The translations under genes were made by a program, and so were the position numbers. The notes under the pieces are model-generated. The model was not told the DNA's origin, did not search any database, and saw only the letters and a list, made by a program, of their open reading frames with translations. A stretch of 43,574 nucleotides of DNA. It comes from Pseudomonadota bacterium. GTDB lineage: Bacteria; Pseudomonadota; Gammaproteobacteria; JAKAQQ01. Shown piece after piece: positions 41,397 through 43,574 of the stretch. Location of the stretch: assembly GCA_021810635.1 (NCBI GenBank), contig JAJZIH010000015.1, positions 1 to 43,574 of the forward strand, in the 5' to 3' direction. Each line of letters begins with the position of its first letter. The first letter of the stretch is position 1.

Positions 41397-42401
41397 TCAG
41401 AAGTGGGGCGCTAATGGGAAATCTGGGTTTACCGGAGCGGGATTGGCGGCGAAGAGAACCTGTCGGCCGCCCTCCCGCAGGGCATAGACCGGCCAGCGCA
41501 GGTGACGGACCATCTTTCCTCTATGCCAGTCGCGTGCCGGATAGGCAGGATATTCGCAGACGACGCCTCGGGGGACGGGCCGCCCCTTGCGCAGGGCAAC
41601 GAGATGCCAGCTTATGAGGAGATGCACGGGGTGCGTACCGGCGACGGGCGGCATCCGGAAACGCCAGTGTCGGATGAAATGGACGATCATCCAAGTGGCT
41701 TCGCTGCCGACCTGGACAATTAGCACTTGGCCGGGCTTGCCTCCACCCGCACCGATACGCGCGATCGCTGGCGTCGGGATGGTCGCGCTGAGTCGGTGGC
41801 CGAATGGGTTTCGGGATGGGCAGTGGAGACGGCTTCGTTGGGTGCTCGTCATATACCCAATTGGCACCCCCAGGTCTGTATGCGCGGGCCAACCCGTCCG
41901 GACACTGAGTCCAAAAGCCCTATACCTACTATCGATGAACCGGGATTCGACTTTTTGCCGCAGTGTCCAGGCTTCCCGCCGCCGTCTGCTGACGATAACC
42001 TGCCGGACGGACCAGCACTCAAACGGCAGGATGCAGGGCGATCCCCGGACCCGGATGGCCTCCCCAGCATACCGTACGAAGCCTCCGATACAGTGCCGAC
42101 ACACCGGTCTCAGGAGCAGGGCATTGGCGCCGAGCTTTCGGCTCGCCCGCAGCCAATGCTTCAGGATGGGCCGGTTCCAAGACGCGCCAGCGGCCTCCCC
42201 TCCCCCTCCCCCTGTCTTGAAAGTAGTAGCCCCCCAGAAGTAGTATCCCCCCAGTTCCCCCTTCTGTCCCAGTTTTCGCAGCACCCGGTAGTGTGGGGGC
42301 GGGGAAAAAAGGATGGGAAGAGCCCGCGCCAAGCAGGGTGCCGCAAAGAGAACGCCCCCCGTCACCAAGACGGTCGAACGAACGATCAGGCGGACGGTCA
42401 T
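41397..42401 (-). CDS. Exported protein of unknown function (334 aa)
   Basis: The ATG at 42401 has a perfect AGGAGG seven nt upstream; an ATG at 42422 overlapping the upstream stop (ATGA) is the alternative. Residues 1-27 form a signal peptide (LVTGGVLFAAPCLARA). The mature protein carries LRKLGQKGELGGYYFWGATT, a Gly run coded by a 17-bp tandem repeat, then ASRKLGANALLLRPVCRHC. I do not recognise a family. It follows another exported protein in the same operon and its stop abuts an IS30 inverted repeat. Confidence 0.65.
   Translation of the reverse strand: MTVRLIVRSTVLVTGGVLFAAPCLARALPILFSPPPHYRVLRKLGQKGELGGYYFWGATTFKTGGGGGEAAGASWNRPILKHWLRASRKLGANALLLRPVCRHCIGGFVRYAGEAIRVRGSPCILPFECWSVRQVIVSRRRREAWTLRQKVESRFIDSRYRAFGLSVRTGWPAHTDLGVPIGYMTSTQRSRLHCPSRNPFGHRLSATIPTPAIARIGAGGGKPGQVLIVQVGSEATWMIVHFIRHWRFRMPPVAGTHPVHLLISWHLVALRKGRPVPRGVVCEYPAYPARDWHRGKMVRHLRWPVYALREGGRQVLFAANPAPVNPDFPLAPHF
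42214..42250. repeat. 17-bp imperfect tandem repeat inside a gene
   Basis: AAGTAGTAGCCCCCCAG is followed directly by AAGTAGTATCCCCCCAG (one mismatch), after a CT/C-rich run. On the coding (minus) strand it encodes part of the Gly/Tyr/Thr-rich segment near residues 45-65. Copy number changes would shift the frame because the unit is not a multiple of three. Confidence 0.5.
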
Positions 42402-42418
42402 CGGAAACCCTCCTGTAT

Positions 42419-43360
42419 TCATCCCGAGCCGGTGGGTGTCTTTCCCGTCAGCATATCCCAATAGGTCAGATTGGCGGCATTGGTTACCGAGAAACTCTGA
42501 CTGGTTGCGCCCGGACTTATCCCGCTAAATGAGGTCGACGCGCATCCCGTACAGTTAAAGGTGGGGGCAGTCGATAAATCTCCGGTACCGCCCGAGACCC
42601 CCGCGCTGCCAAGACCCGGAGAGGCGCCCATGTCAAACGTATCCGCCGCCTGTTCCTGGGCAATGGTCACCTGGATCTGCCCGAGCACGTTGAATCTGGC
42701 CGGGGAGGTCAGCACATCGACGCTTGTGGCACTGATCGGTTCCCCCGAGTCATTTTCGGGCTCGCCATTGGCCCCGTGTCCGCTGTCCAGGACAAAAGAG
42801 AACGCCAGCGGATTGGTTCCGGTCACTTGATATTCGGCACTGGATCCATCCGGGAAGACCACAAGTGTCACAAAACATTGAGGAGGATTGGCTGACGCGA
42901 GATTGGCCTGGAGCCAGCCACTTACGGCTGGGGCCTCGGAGGTGCCGGTAAAGGTCGTCGCCACACTGGACGGGATGTGGACCACCATCGAGGGGGCCAA
43001 CTCCGAGAACGTGCTCTGTTCCTCGGCGGTCGTTCCCGTCAGGTTGTCCCAGCTGATATCCCAGGTGCAGGGAGCGCCGTCGGCCGTCGCAATGCAGGGA
43101 CCGTGGGCGGTAATGACCGAGGCCAGCGATTCGTCCGGGTTGAAAATGAGGAACTCCACCTCCATTTTCGGACCCGTTGCGGTCTCGAAATAGGCTCCCG
43201 ACGGGATGTTCGATTTGGCGAAGGTCTGGAACTGGGCCGCCGTGGTACAGCTCGTGCAGAGATCGGTCGCGAGATTGTTGACAGCCCAAGCCGAAGCCGT
43301 TAAGCAGGCGAACAGGGCCAGTCCGAGGATTAGGGATAGTGAGAAAGTGACGTGCTTCAT
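42419..43360 (-). CDS. Exported protein with two CxxC motifs (313 aa)
   Basis: The ATG at 43360 has AGGAGG nine nt upstream; the in-frame start at 43405 lies in the leader. A classic signal peptide (LSLILGLALFACLTASAWA) is cleaved after residue 26. The mature protein starts with NNLATDLCTSCTTAAQFQTFAK and later has FNCTGCASTSF; neither CxxC is followed by His, so they are not c-type heme sites. The middle is beta-rich and Ser/Thr-rich, like a secreted adhesin or matrix protein. I cannot name a family. A neighbouring gene downstream overlaps its stop by ATGA. Confidence 0.7.
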   Translation of the reverse strand: MKHVTFSLSLILGLALFACLTASAWAVNNLATDLCTSCTTAAQFQTFAKSNIPSGAYFETATGPKMEVEFLIFNPDESLASVITAHGPCIATADGAPCTWDISWDNLTGTTAEEQSTFSELAPSMVVHIPSSVATTFTGTSEAPAVSGWLQANLASANPPQCFVTLVVFPDGSSAEYQVTGTNPLAFSFVLDSGHGANGEPENDSGEPISATSVDVLTSPARFNVLGQIQVTIAQEQAADTFDMGASPGLGSAGVSGGTGDLSTAPTFNCTGCASTSFSGISPGATSQSFSVTNAANLTYWDMLTGKTPTGSG

Positions 43361-43430
43361 TTTGTCGTTCCTCCTGTTGAATCCGACAACGGATAGAGAA
43401 CTCAAGGCACCCGCCTCAAGGTCTTTCCCA

Positions 43431-43460
43431 ACCCTACCCCCCGAGATCGGTGCGTGTCAA
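43431..43460 (-). promoter_or_regulatory. Candidate promoter of the exported-protein operon
   Basis: On the minus strand a perfect -35 TTGACA (43460-43455) is followed after 18 nt by TAGGGT (43436-43431), a weak -10. It lies about 70 nt before the start codon at 43360. Upstream of it to the window end (43461-43574) I see no gene. Confidence 0.4.
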
Positions 43461-43574
43461 TGGAAGTGAGACACCGGGTGGAAATAGTTTAGAGTACAGC
43501 CGTGGCCAGATTTTCTGGGTGACGGCTTCTTTTGGGGGGGATTGATCCAGGCTGCCGTGGGCAGCTCCGGGGGT

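Noticed and set aside
41383-41412. Hairpin as terminator of the exported-protein operon
   Set aside because: An imperfect GC stem is present at the stop codon but no T-run follows on the minus strand, and it overlaps the IS30 repeat.
42530-42640. c-type cytochrome in the 313-aa exported protein
   Set aside because: Its CxxC pairs are not followed by His, so no covalent heme site is present.
1-43574. CRISPR array, tRNA or rRNA genes
   Set aside because: No regularly spaced repeats and no cloverleaf or rRNA-like stretch was recognised on either strand by eye.

Overview
The window reads as chromosomal DNA of a GC-rich gammaproteobacterium-like organism, most probably an Acidithiobacillus-type acidophile. 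That placement is an inference. It rests on the lptG-lptF / pepA-holC-valS core arrangement typical of beta/gammaproteobacteria, together with a self-contained SUF operon and a large hopanoid locus. No tRNA, rRNA or CRISPR array was seen.

Layout. The left edge (1-652) is the tnpA end of an IS607-type element, with the first codons of the downstream gene just inside the window. A seven-gene SUF iron-sulfur operon with its own Rrf2/IscR-like regulator (760-7328) follows, preceded by an operator matching the IscR type-1 core. Two LPS-core glycosyltransferases (7811-9665) converge tail to tail. The centre is a divergent hopanoid island. Leftward it carries hpnA, squalene synthase, squalene-hopene cyclase and a gamma-glutamylcyclotransferase-like gene. 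Rightward it carries hpnI, hpnJ, hpnK, hpnN, hpnL and hpnM, then an unassigned lipoprotein and an RDD membrane protein (9706-24347). hpnG and hpnH are not in the window.

From 24.35 to 26.7 kb lies a graveyard of insertion-sequence relics. Inside it sits a small island of two exported proteins, a 63-residue Cys-rich peptide and a 241-residue protein. They lie behind a candidate promoter whose -35/-10 spacer contains a run of nine G. The IS30 relic on the right ends in an inverted repeat that supplies the stop codon of the neighbouring SAM hydrolase gene. Leftward-transcribed SAM hydrolase, YceI, cytochrome b561, LptG and LptF genes follow. Rightward then come pepA, holC, a POT transporter, valS, an EmrAB-like efflux pair, a universal stress protein and a MAPEG protein.

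The right end (41.1-43.5 kb) carries a second, 5'-end IS30 relic (inverted repeat plus transposase start) abutting a two-gene operon for exported proteins of unknown function.

Many genes overlap by ATGA or GTGA, so translational coupling is common. Functionally the window is dominated by envelope building: hopanoids, LPS core, LPS export and exported proteins. Fe-S assembly may serve the radical-SAM HpnJ and the Rieske protein. Functions were assigned by reading protein motifs, without database searches.
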